A stretch of 64,000 nucleotides of DNA. Origin: Arenicola marina. Lineage: Eukaryota; Annelida; Polychaeta; Arenicolidae. The notes beneath the pieces are model-generated. The model was given only the letters and a program-made list of their open reading frames with translations. It did no database searches and was not told the origin of the DNA. The stretch covers positions 27,584,186 to 27,648,185 of the forward strand of contig OZ025258.1 in assembly GCA_964019135.1 (NCBI GenBank). Direction: 5' to 3'. The position numbers and the translations under genes are program-made. Below, piece by piece: positions 38,701 to 47,204 of this stretch; position 1 is the first letter of the stretch; each line of letters begins with the position of its first letter.

Positions 38701-41700
38701 GTCTAATACCCTGCCTTAATGTATCGTTAATGCGGCCTGTCTGCTGTCTAATACCCTGCCTTAATGTATCGTTAATGCGGCCTGTCTGCTGTCTAATACC
38801 CTGCCTTAATGTATCGTTAATGCAGCCTGTCTGCTGTCTAATACCCTGCCTTAATGTATCGTTAATGCGGCCTGTCTGCTGTCTAATACCCTGCCTTAAT
38901 GTATCGTTAATGCGGCCTGTCTGCTGTCTAATACCCTGCCTTAATGTATCGTTAATGCGGCCTGTCTGCTGTCTAATACCCTGCCTTAATGTATCGTTAA
39001 TGCGGCCTGTCTGCTGTCTAATACCCTGCCTTAATGTATCGTTAATGCGGCCTGTCTGCTGTCTAATACCCTGCCTTAATGTATCGTTAATGCGGCCTGT
39101 CTGCTGTCTAATACCCTGCCTTAATGTATCGTTAATGCGGCCTGTCTGCTGTCTAATACCCTGCCTTAATGTATCGTTAATGCGGCCTGTCTGCTGTCTA
39201 ATACCCTGCCTTAATGTATCGTTAATGCGGCCTGTCTGCTGTCTAATACCCTGCCTTAATGTATCGTTAATGCGGCCTGTCTGCTGTCTAATACCCTGCC
39301 TTAATGTATCGTTAATGCGGCCTGTCTGCTGTCTAATACCCTGCCTTAATGTATCGTTAATGCGGCCTGTCTGCTGTCTAATACCCTGCCTTAATGTATC
39401 GTTAATGCGGCCTGTCTGCTGTCTAATACCCTGCCTTAATGTATCGTTAATGCGGCCTGTCTGCTGTCTAATACCCTGCCTTAATGTATCGTTAATGCGG
39501 CCTGTCTGCTGTCTAATACCCTGCCTTAATGTATCGTTAATGCGGCCTGTCTGCTGTCTAATACCCTGCCTTAATGTATCGTTAATGCGGCCTGTCTGCT
39601 GTCTAATACCCTGCCTTAATGTATCGTTAATGCGGCCTGTCTGCTGTCTAATACCCTGCCTTAATGTATCGTTAATGCGGCCTGTCTGCTGTCTAATACC
39701 CTGCCTTAATGTATCGTTAATGCGGCCTGTCTGCTGTCTAATACCCTGCCTTAATGTATCGTTAATGCGGCCTGTCTGCTGTCTAATACCCTGCCTTAAT
39801 GTATCGTTAATGCGGCCTGTCTGCTGTCTAATACCCTGCCTTAATGTATCGTTAATGCGGCCTGTCTGCTGTCTAATACCCTGCCTTAATGTATCGTTAA
39901 TGCGGCCTGTCTGCTGTCTAATACCCTGCCTTAATGTATCGTTAATGCGGCCTGTCTGCTGTCTAATACCCTGCCTTAATGTATCGTTAATGCGGCCTGT
40001 CTGCTGTCTAATACCCTGCCTTAATGTATCGTTAATGCGGCCTGTCTGCTGTCTAATACCCTGCCTTAATGTATCGTTAATGCGGCCTGTCTGCTGTCTA
40101 ATACCCTGCCTTAATGTATCGTTAATGCGGCCTGTCTGCTGTCTAATACCCTGCCTTAATGTATCGTTAATGCGGCCTGTCTGCTGTCTAATACCCTGCC
40201 TTAATGTATCGTTAATGCGGCCTGTCTGCTGTCTAATACCCTGCCTTAATGTATCGTTAATGCGGCCTGTCTGCTGTCTAATACCCTGCCTTAATGTATC
40301 GTTAATGCGGCCTGTCTGCTGTCTAATACCCTGCCTTAATGTATCGTTAATGCGGCCTGTCTGCTGTCTAATACCCTGCCTTAATGTATCGTTAATGCGG
40401 CCTGTCTGCTGTCTAATACCCTGCCTTAATGTATCGTTAATGCGGCCTGTCTGCTGTCTAATACCCTGCCTTAATGTATCGTTAATGCGGCCTGTCTGCT
40501 GTCTAATACCCTGCCTTAATGTATCGTTAATGCGGCCTGTCTGCTGTCTAATACCCTGCCTTAATGTATCGTTAATGCGGCCTGTCTGCTGTCTAATACC
40601 CTGCCTTAATGTATCGTTAATGCGGCCTGTCTGCTGTCTAATACCCTGCCTTAATGTATCGTTAATGCGGCCTGTCTGCTGTCTAATAACCTGCCTTAAT
40701 GTATCGTTAATGCGGCCTGTCTGCTGTCTAATACCCTGCCTTAATGTATCGTTAATGCGGCCTGTCTGCTGTCTAATACCCTGCCTTAATGTATCGTTAA
40801 TGCGGCCTGTCTGCTGTCTAATACCCTGCCTTAATGTATCGTTAATGCGGCCTGTCTGCTGTCTAATACCCTGCCTTAATGTATCGTTAATGCGGCCTGT
40901 CTGCTGTCTAATACCCTACCATAATGTATCGTTAATGCGGCCTGTCTGCTGTCTAATACCCTGCCTTAATGTATCGTTAATGCGGCCTGTCTGCTGTCTA
41001 ATACCCTGCCTTAATGTATCGTTAATGCGGCCTGTCTGCTGTCTAATACCCTGCCATAATGTATCGTTAATGCGGCCTGTCTGCTGTCTAATACCCTGCC
41101 ATAATGTATCGTTAATGCGGCCTGTCTGCTGTCTAATACCCTGCCTTAATGTATCGTTAATGCGGCCTGTCTGCTGTCTAATACCCTGCCTTAATGTATC
41201 GTTAATGCGGCCTGTCTGCTGTCTAATACCCTGCCTTAATGTATCGTTAATGCGGCATGTCTGCTGTCTAATACCCTGCCTTAATGTATCGTTAATGCGG
41301 CCTGTCTGCTGCAGATGAAGTTGGCTGACATGGAGGTACGCCTGGAGAGTGCCCGGCTGTTGACGTGGAAGGCCGCCATGTTGAAAGACGCCGGACAGCC
41401 CTACACTAAGGTATGTCTCATACACCCATTGTACAAATAACATACACTAAGGTATGTCTCATACACCCATTGTACAAATAACGTACACTAAGATATGTCT
41501 CATACACCCATTGTACAAATAACATACACTAAGTTATGTCTCATACACCCATTGTACAAATAACATACACTAAGGTATGTCTCATACACCCATTGTACAA
41601 ATAACATACACTAAGGTATGTCTCATACACCCATTGTACAAATAACATACACTAAGATATGTCTCATACACCCATTGTACAAATAACATACACTAAGGTA

Positions 41701-43511
41701 TGTCTCATACACCCATTGTACAAATAACATACACTAGGGTATGTCTCATACACCCATTGTACAAATAACATACACTAATTGCACAAATAACATACACTAA
41801 GGTATGTCTCATACAACATGCACAAATAACGTACACTAAGGTATGTCTCATACACCCATTGTACAAATAACATACACTAAGGTATGTCTCATACATCATG
41901 CACAAATAACGTACACTAAGGTATGTCTCATACACCCATTGTACAAATAACATACACTAAGGTATGTCTCATACACCCATTGCACAAATAACATACACTA
42001 AGGTATGTCGCATACACCCATTGTACAAATAACATGCACTAAGGTATGTCGCATACACCCATTGTACAAATAACATACACTAAGGTATGTCTCATACACC
42101 CATTGTACAAATAACATACACTAAGGTATGTCTCATACACCCATTGTACAAATAACGTACACTAAGGTATGTCTCATACACCCATTGCACAAATAACATA
42201 CACTAAGGTATGTCTCATACACCCATTGTACAAATAACGTACACTAAGGTATGTCTCATACACCCATTGTACAAATAACATACACTAAGGTATGTATCAT
42301 ACACTAATTGCACAAATAACATACAATAAGGTATGTCTCATACACCCATTGCACAAATAACATACACTAAGGTATGTCCTATGCACCCATTGTACAAATA
42401 ACATACACTAGAAGACACCACCAGTACGTGTCCTGTACATCCCGCACACTTGACGTAGTATGGCGTAATCTGAAGCCCAGCCTATATCTCTGATGACTTG
42501 TTGATGGCGACAATGGGGATGATCGCTTATTTGGATTTCATTGCCGGATTCGGTAGTATAAACTGCTTCCCTCTACCGGCCGAGCCATTCAACTGTTCAA
42601 GGTCACCCATGCGTAGAGGACAGACTTGATACGTATTGGGGATTCCTTCACTTGATATGGCACCTCTACCCCGTGGGCGTCCTACGGCATTCGCCATTTT
42701 CTTCTCGGCTCCTTTACTTTAATTCGCCACTTTCGGCATGCGGGGCAAGTAACTTTGGAGGTGGACATTGCATACACATGGAGCAGTATAAGGCGGGAAT
42801 GATCAGTGGTGACTGTCTAACCAAGTGTTTTTGGTATGTGTATCTGTATTACCCATTTCCATGACCGGTATGGTCTCGCTTTTTCAGGAGGCTGCTATGG
42901 CGAAGTTGGCCGCCTCTGAAGTCGCCACGTTTGCCGCTCACCAGGTAAGAGATTTATAGCGAGAAAAGTGCTTAAGTCTGAAAATACCTTTTTTTTACGA
43001 TAATTGATTTTATATTCTGCGAAAGATCAGTCACAGAATGAAACAATTGAAATTGCTTCATGATTTTCTAACTACATGCATTTAACACTGCCATGTATAA
43101 TTTATATCGGCCGTCAAGTCATTGAAAGCATTACACATACAACTTAAAGTACTCGCCAGTCCCTAAACCTAAACACTCCCGGAGACATGGCTTCTCTCTA
43201 CTTTACTTGTCTACTCTACCCTTGTCGTTGTCGCGATACAACCTAGGTTGAAGCGTCCTTCTCAAACAAACTAACCGAATTCGCCCCATTATGATCAAAC
43301 ACGGAACCTGAGCTCGAGGACATGTCACGCCCTCTAACGGTCGAGTACATTGCAGGCGATCCAGATCCTGGGAGGGATGGGATACGTGACAGACATGCCT
43401 GCCGAGCGTTACTACCGGGACGCTCGGATCACGGAGATCTACGAAGGCACCAGCGAGATCCAGCGCCTCGTCATTGCCGGCCAGCTGTTAAAGGAGTATC
43501 AGGCGTTGTGA
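23637..43511 (+). CDS. ACADS: Short-chain acyl-CoA dehydrogenase, mitochondrial; 11 exons, 5' end missing
   Basis: The product would oxidise short-chain (C4-C6) acyl-CoA to the trans-2-enoyl-CoA in the mitochondrial matrix, using FAD and passing electrons to ETF; this role is known for the family. Joined exons: 23637-23779, 24254-24403, 25215-25326, 25865-25980, 26379-26414, 29977-30147, 30461-30517, 30814-30894, 41315-41410, 42888-42944 and 43356-43511. They read in frame for about 390 residues; human SCAD has 412. Numbering from Trp at 23639: LPETHQM starts at residue 11, family signature 1 ([13 protein letters not shown]) is at 130-142, the flavin-contact WITN is at 162-165, signature 2 starts at QILGGMGY (342) and the catalytic Glu of IYEGTSE is residue 369 (codon 43443-43445). 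The ending RLVIAG separates it from the ACADSB paralogue. The missing part is exon 1 with the start and targeting peptide. No frameshift or internal stop is seen, so the gene looks functional. Confidence 0.95.
24254..24403 (+). CDS. ACADS: ACADS exon 3
   Basis: The acceptor is TGTCTGCAG and the donor GTGAGTACC. It holds exactly 50 codons in phase 0. The peptide runs [40 protein letters not shown], then [10 protein letters not shown], part of the N-terminal helical domain with close similarity to vertebrate SCAD. The exon is much more G+C-rich than the flanking introns. Confidence 0.96.
24404..24985. repeat. Degenerate CGTACCAACC repeat filling the start of intron 2
   Basis: GTACCAACC, CCAGCCAGC, CTAGCTAGCGTACC and CCCGTGTACC recur with a loose spacing of about 15-32 bases right after the donor GTGAGTACC. 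The donor sequence itself (GTGAGTACCAGGTGTACC) resembles the units. Confidence 0.75.
25215..25326 (+). CDS. ACADS: ACADS exon 4
   Basis: The acceptor is TATTCGCAG and the donor GTGAGTAG. It has 37 codons plus one base, so the following intron is phase 1. It encodes [19 protein letters not shown] to GCFGLSEP, the first half of acyl-CoA dehydrogenase signature 1; the signature is interrupted by the intron. Confidence 0.96.
25865..25980 (+). CDS. ACADS: ACADS exon 5
   Basis: The acceptor is TTGCCTAG and the donor GTAAGTTTC. The first two bases complete the Gly codon begun in exon 4, then 38 codons follow. It encodes [19 protein letters not shown], then [19 protein letters not shown], the second half of signature 1 and the WIT(N) flavin-contact segment of the middle beta domain. 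Confidence 0.96.
26379..26414 (+). CDS. ACADS: ACADS exon 6 (36-bp micro-exon)
   Basis: It has twelve codons, [12 protein letters not shown], between an acceptor (CTTTGTAG) and a donor (GTAGGT). It fills the gap between KHSI of exon 5 and GISAF of exon 7 and matches the VVFASTDRAL region of vertebrate SCAD. Being so short it is easily missed by gene finders. Confidence 0.92.
26415..27119. other. Start of intron 5, nothing firm
   Basis: A tRNA-like A-box (TGGTAGAGTAACG, about 26847) and a weak B-box (GGGTCCAATCTC, about 26907) could be a SINE head, but the spacing is too wide for a confident call. Confidence 0.3.
27120..28235 (-). mobile_element. Dispersed repeat family A, minus copy in ACADS intron 5
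   Basis: Read on the minus strand from 28235 it runs through TTAAGACGAAAATG, GACATTAGTATTTGGGC, GGTCAAGGTCACGCTTCCAAG and TAACTTCGTTAATAT, in the same order as the plus copies at 55928-56905 and 58090-58935. A second end sequence (ACACACCGACATAAGACGAA) lies at 27173-27192. No coding capacity is seen. Class unknown; edges approximate. Confidence 0.7.
28395..29640 (-). pseudogene. Truncated non-LTR retrotransposon (CR1/Jockey-like) reverse transcriptase
   Basis: On the minus strand the region first gives a segment typical of the linker after the endonuclease ([17 protein letters not shown] then [10 protein letters not shown], about 29250-29395). It then gives the start of a reverse transcriptase: [19 protein letters not shown] (about 28570-28630) and motif [12 protein letters not shown] (about 28409-28441). 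A frame change near 28685 and earlier stops break the reading. The Y-x-DD catalytic motif and everything after motif A are missing, so it is dead. It lies antisense inside ACADS intron 5. The exact clade is inferred from motif style only. Confidence 0.88.
29977..30147 (+). CDS. ACADS: ACADS exon 7
   Basis: The acceptor is TCTCTCCAG and the donor GTAATATTA. It has 57 codons in phase 0. It encodes [40 protein letters not shown], then [17 protein letters not shown], the rest of the middle beta-barrel domain and the linker into the C-terminal helical domain. It follows a 3.6-kb intron that carries a retrotransposon fragment. Confidence 0.96.
30461..30517 (+). CDS. ACADS: ACADS exon 8a, with non-canonical GC donor
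   Basis: The acceptor is CTACTTTCAG. It has 19 codons, [19 protein letters not shown], matching the conserved GRIGIA segment of the C-terminal domain. The alignment demands that the exon end at CAG (30517), where the intron starts with GCATGT. No GT donor is available at that point, so this intron is of the GC-AG class. (8a and 8b are labels used here only.). Confidence 0.93.
30814..30894 (+). CDS. ACADS: ACADS exon 8b
   Basis: The acceptor is TTGTTTTGAAG and the donor GTAAGT. It has 27 codons: [20 protein letters not shown], then ATFQAIQ. This is the conserved R-x-AFG-x-P segment of the C-terminal helical domain, which takes part in FAD binding and oligomer contacts in the family. Confidence 0.96.
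31467..31716. mobile_element. 240-bp MITE inserted in the 16-bp array
   Basis: The body 31472-31711 has perfect 15-bp terminal inverted repeats (CCCCACTTTTACTAT ... ATAGTAAAAGTGGGG), then weaker pairing at GATCA. CCTGG flanks it on both sides (31467-31471 and 31712-31716) as a 5-bp target duplication. The empty form, AATCCCTGGTGCCCAGC, is present elsewhere in the same array (about 32064). There is no coding capacity. Confidence 0.9.
31734..31933. other. Assembly gap of 200 N
   Basis: Exactly 200 N inside the 16-bp array. Such a round number usually marks a gap of unknown length. Confidence 0.98.
32246..41310. repeat. 45-bp minisatellite, about 201 copies, ending at an ACADS acceptor site
   Basis: The unit joins TGTATCGTTAATGCGGCCTG, TCTGCTGTCTAATACCCTGC and CTTAA, exactly 45 bp. 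The few variants are CATAA, CTTAT, TTTAA, CGGTAA and two short units near 38030 and 38108. Units from about 38640 to 40680 are almost invariant. The last unit ends in CTGTCTGCTGCAG, the acceptor of the exon at 41315. Because 45 is divisible by three, open frames of 1953 and 1057 residues (+) and 1797 residues (-) arise; they are not genes. Confidence 0.98.
41315..41410 (+). CDS. ACADS: ACADS exon 9, flanked on both sides by splice-site-derived arrays
   Basis: The acceptor CTGTCTGCTGCAG is built from the last unit of the 45-bp array. The donor AAG|GTATGT is the first unit of the 41-bp array. It has 32 codons: [20 protein letters not shown], then [12 protein letters not shown], matching KLADM and LESARLLTW of the SCAD family. 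The exon lies more than 10 kb after the previous one because of the arrays. Confidence 0.96.
41402..42412. repeat. 41-bp minisatellite made of copies of the ACADS exon end and 5' splice site
   Basis: The unit is GTATGTCTCATACACCCATT, GTACAAATAACATACACTAA, then G: 41 bp, about 24 copies. TACACTAAG at the end of each unit equals the last nine bases of the exon (41402-41410), and GTATGT is the real donor. Some copies lose the donor (AAGATATGT, AAGTTATGT). Several shorter units occur around 41775-41910. Confidence 0.96.
42413..42887. other. Rest of ACADS intron 9
   Basis: Unique-looking sequence without a recognisable element. It ends in the acceptor CGCTTTTTCAG. Confidence 0.5.
42888..42944 (+). 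CDS. ACADS: ACADS exon 10
   Basis: The acceptor is CGCTTTTTCAG and the donor GTAAGAG. It has 19 codons, [19 protein letters not shown], nearly identical to the [11 protein letters not shown] helix of SCAD enzymes. Confidence 0.96.
43356..43511 (+). CDS. ACADS: ACADS terminal exon with catalytic Glu and stop
   Basis: The acceptor is TACATTGCAG. It has 51 codons and TGA at 43509-43511. It encodes [20 protein letters not shown], then [20 protein letters not shown] and [11 protein letters not shown]. It contains complete family signature 2 (Q-x2-GG-x-GY) and the catalytic base Glu at 43443-43445. The last six codons, stop included, open a 28-bp tandem repeat. Confidence 0.97.
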   Translation, partial: AIQILGGMGYVTDMPAERYYRDARITEIYEGTSEIQRLVIAGQLLKEYQAL

Positions 43512-43572
43512 TTGGCTGAAAGAGTATCGGGCGTTGTGATTGGTTGAAAGAGTATCAGGCGTTATGATTGGC
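43494..43572 (+). repeat. 28-bp tandem repeat, three units, starting inside the ACADS stop region
   Basis: Unit 1 (43494-43521) contains the codons for EYQAL, the stop TGA and ATTGGCTGAAA. Unit 2 (43522-43549) differs by two bases. Unit 3 (43550-43572) is diverged at its end. The coding end of the gene has thus been copied into its 3' UTR. Confidence 0.9.
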
Positions 43573-44440
43573 CAGTGCGGCCTGACGCGCCATTTGTAAG
43601 ATTACGATGAGAGCAGGTGCTAATTATAGGGTGTTCAAGCGATTTGGAGTTTTTTTATGACGAAACTTTGATCGCACGCCATGTTGAGTTTTGAACAAAA
43701 TGTATATTGATGTGTGTGGCGACCAGAATGTGGGAATTCTGCTTCTGGTGAGAGGGACAAGTCACCAATATGTGATTAGAGGAAGCAGCATTGTTGTGAT
43801 TCAAGGGAGACTTGCACACGGCACGCCTGGTCATAGACCGGAAGTTGTGTTCTCAATATATACACATATGTAGATACGATTTTGTTAACAGCAGTAGCAA
43901 CCACAATGCAAATTCATCAACCAGGCATAATTTGGCCCAAACTGTAGTGTAATGTGGTATGATGGTAATAAATCATGATGTATTTGTCAACAAAGTTACG
44001 TCGTGGTTAAAGACAAAAACAGACAAAGCTAACTAATAAACATAAGGGTTATTTGATACGTTGATAGTTAGTAGGCTACGTCGAGAGCCGTAAGGTATTA
44101 CCGGAAGTACGGGTATATGAGGTCCATCCGTAGTCCTTTCACCCGCGTATTTATATCGGCCCTATTAATAAAGGTGTATTTATTAACATTAATGTCTACG
44201 TCGAATGCAAACAATGTGTTGTCTTCCAAGATGGAATAAAGTTGCATATTATTGATCGTTCTTTCGTGTGAAGCAAACGGATACCAGCACTTTAGATGGC
44301 CAACTTGTAATATAACGATAACCATGTGATGTTTACAAGACTAGTTTATTGCTACAACTAATATACACATCCCCATGACGCATGCCAGCGACATCGTCAA
44401 TTTTTATCCAGTAATGAAACAGATGTCTTCATTCAGACCC
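43573..44440. other. ACADS 3' UTR and downstream spacer
   Basis: The first 400-500 bases are inferred 3' UTR. After that only short frames without recognised features are seen. Confidence 0.4.
43967..43972 (+). promoter_or_regulatory. Candidate ACADS polyadenylation signal
   Basis: AATAAA lies 456 bases after the stop codon, with a second AATAAA at 44035-44040. It is the first canonical signal I see downstream, so a 3' UTR of roughly 470-550 bases is inferred. No transcript evidence is available. Confidence 0.45.
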
Positions 44441-44449
44441 GGACAGGTA

Positions 44450-44840
44450 CGGGATATGTGTAGACAGAATCAACTTTTGTCTCTACAGAAGTTGATTTTG
44501 TCGATTAAACTTACATTTTGTCTCTACAAAAGTGTTTTTTGTAGACAGAATTAACTTTTGTAAAGACAGAAGTTGCTTTTGTAGACAAAAGGCACTTTTG
44601 TAGACACAAAAGTTGATTCTGTCGACGAAATGCACATTTTGTCTCTACAAAAAGTTAATTCTGTCTACAAAATGAACTTTTGTCTCTACAAAATGAACTT
44701 TTGTCTCTACAAGAGTGTTTTTTGTAGACACAAGTAACTTTTGTAAAGACAGAAGTTGCTTTTGTAGACAAAAAAAAAGCCCTTTTGTAGAGACAAAAGT
44801 TGACTCCGTCGACAAAATGTACATTTTGTCTTTATTGTAC
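44450..44840. repeat. Degenerate hairpin-rich TTTTGTAGACAAAA repeat
   Basis: ACTTTTGTCTCTACAAAA and its complement-like forms (TTTTGTAGACAGAA, TTTTGTCTCTACAAAAGT) alternate at spacings of about 28-35 bases, giving many short inverted repeats. It directly precedes the palindrome-rich element at 44845. Confidence 0.75.
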
Positions 44841-44844
44841 ATTC

Positions 44845-46405
44845 TATTTTTTAAAACGGGAATTATTACTAAGTGGGAATCAAGTATGCTGGAGGTAGTC
44901 TGGTTTTCTGGGACTCGGGCCAGGCCCGCCTGCGGATGACTCAGCTGTTTAAATGCCCGAGCTGTGGCCCGGGCCGTATTAATACGCCCCGGGTCCACGG
45001 CGAGGCGGGAGGACTGATCCACTTGTAGGTCAGGACCCCGGGGCGTATTAATACGGCCCGGGCCACAGGCGAGTCAGGGAGACAGATCCACTGGATGCTC
45101 TGGATCCCGGGGCGTATTAATACGTGGTCCCGGGCCACCGCGAGCTGTTCGGTTAGATTTTTGGACCCCGGGCCAGGTCCGCGCGTTGGGAAGGCAAGTG
45201 TCTATCCAGATACGTAACGTGGGTCCCGGGGTGGTGCTTTTACGTTAAGTATTTGCATTAAAACTTATACAAATACAAATATTAAAAATGCAGTTGTCTT
45301 GCGGAATTCTAACACCGCACTTTGTTAAACTGTTTAACGTAGCCAGATAGGCGGCAGTGTTATTGCCAATACTGTTTAGTGAGTTCATTGATGAGCTCCG
45401 ACAACGTTTGAAGGTATCTGGATACTGCTGTATCAGCGATCATGATATTACGGTACGTTTGGTTATGCTGACAATATATAGCTCGTACCAACTGTGTATG
45501 CCCAAACAGTGATGGAGTTAATCCATTGATATGAAAACTAATCCATTTTAGCAGCGCCTGTAACTTAACATTTTATATCCATAATAAATTATTCAAAACA
45601 ATCAGAATACCACATGTACACAAATAGTGCATGAAATAGTTCCAACTACCAGCACGTACTCATGGAAAGTTGCTCTCTTTTATAGTAGAGGGTACCCCTA
45701 TGGAGCCTGTGATATTTTAGGAATGGGGGGGGAGTGTCTTTACTTTACTTTAATGTACTTCTCGTTGTGTTATTCTAATTGGATCTAAACTTAATTTCGA
45801 CAACCCCAACTGGGTGTTCGTTCCGAATTCGGTCTTACGTAAACACGTGGTGGCGAAGGCACTGAGGCGAAACGAAGTGGTTAAAGTTTCAATGATTTAT
45901 TAAACACCTTAACCCAAATAAAGACAAGTTACAACTCCGTAATCGGTGTCACTTACCTGGCAGCAATTGGTAGAACTGCTGCCAGCCCCTTGCTCCGCAG
46001 GGCGGTTATCCAAGAACTCAAAACTATTCCTGCCTAAAAAAGTGCGACCGTCTCGCTCGCTGCCTCCCCGCTGACTCACCGCCCAGACCCAAGCCAAGCG
46101 GTGACATCACCGTTTCGGTTGCTATCGCAACGCTCGCGAGACTACACTCGGGGCCAAAAGTATGGGCACCCGAATACCACAAGCCTACCACGGCGAGATT
46201 AACACCGCGCCTCATCCTTGTGATTATCGTCAAAGCGTAACTTGTCAGTTTCGACGTGAGAGGGAGTTCGGGTGATATTTGTCATATGGTAACCAGATGG
46301 TAAACAGAGGGTTGAATGTCAAATTTAGTTTAATTTTAACTTTGTAACGGATAAGTCGAAAGTTGTAGGTACTAGCAATAGAGAGGGTAGAAGTGGACTG
46401 CTTGT
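44845..46405. mobile_element. Dispersed element family B, copy 1, with CGTATTAATACG palindromes
   Basis: It shares long stretches in the same order with 54755-55925: TTTTAAAA(C/T)GGGAATTATT, CTGGAGGTAGTCTGGTTTTC, three cassettes of CCCGGG/CGTATTAATACG, GCGGAATTCTAACACC, TTTTAGCAGCGCCTGTAACT and GAAAGTTGTAGGTACTAGC. About 45710-46200 has no clear match in copy 2. No coding capacity is recognised. Confidence 0.78.
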
Positions 46406-47200
46406 CTACTGGTATCAGGTTACGCGCGGTCAGCCCAGCCCATAGAGCACGCGCGCGCGGGCTGGGAGGTCAAGGTCCCCCGGGTTGCTTTGCAGTTGGA
46501 GAGCAGCGAATGTAGGTCAGCCGGTAGGTATACACGTGCAGAGCAGGCTTCTCTTCAGCTGTAGAGGAGGGGGTAATTACCCTAGTAGAGCTCCACAGCC
46601 CCGCCGCCACTCAACCTCCACCCCCCCCCCCACTCCCCTACACACGCACGCATACACCACTCCTGCTACTAGGCTGAGGTTACCGTATCTTTTGTAGAAC
46701 CCCCATATCACAAGGGGCACACTACTGGGATCCGGGATCCGTCTTATGATATAGCCTGGGGAGTCGCTACCAGGGTAAACTGCTAAACGGCGTCCAACTT
46801 GAATACGGAAGTTACACCTCAGTGGCGAACTGACACATGTAATAGGGTCAGGGGGGGGGGGGGTCAAAACCCTAAACAAATTGACCTTCTGCGAACTATT
46901 TTATAGTGACAAAATTTGACTCATTGACATTCCATCTGTTTTAAACCTCATAATTTCCGCGAATGAACATGCAAAGACAGTGTTCTAACCAGAAAGTAAA
47001 AAGATAACTTTATTACCCTTAAAATTACGGCCCTTTCATTCCCGGCTATCAACACCCCCCATTTGCAGTCACATTGGGGCCTCGCACGGCTTAAACATGA
47101 GAAAACCGCGCAATTGACTTTTTAGGGGAAGTGACCCATGTTGAAGGTCGGGAGAAAGCGGCGAAGCCACCGGCCTGAAGAATAGGCAGTCGAACTGTCA
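46406..47200. other. Spacer with a G run and a family C module
   Basis: It contains a run of about 12 G at 46850-46862. About 46880-47090 is a module (CATGCAAAGACAGTGTTCTA, then a K-rich AT stretch) related to 48770-48990 and 50700-50905. Confidence 0.5.
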
Positions 47201-47204
47201 TTGG

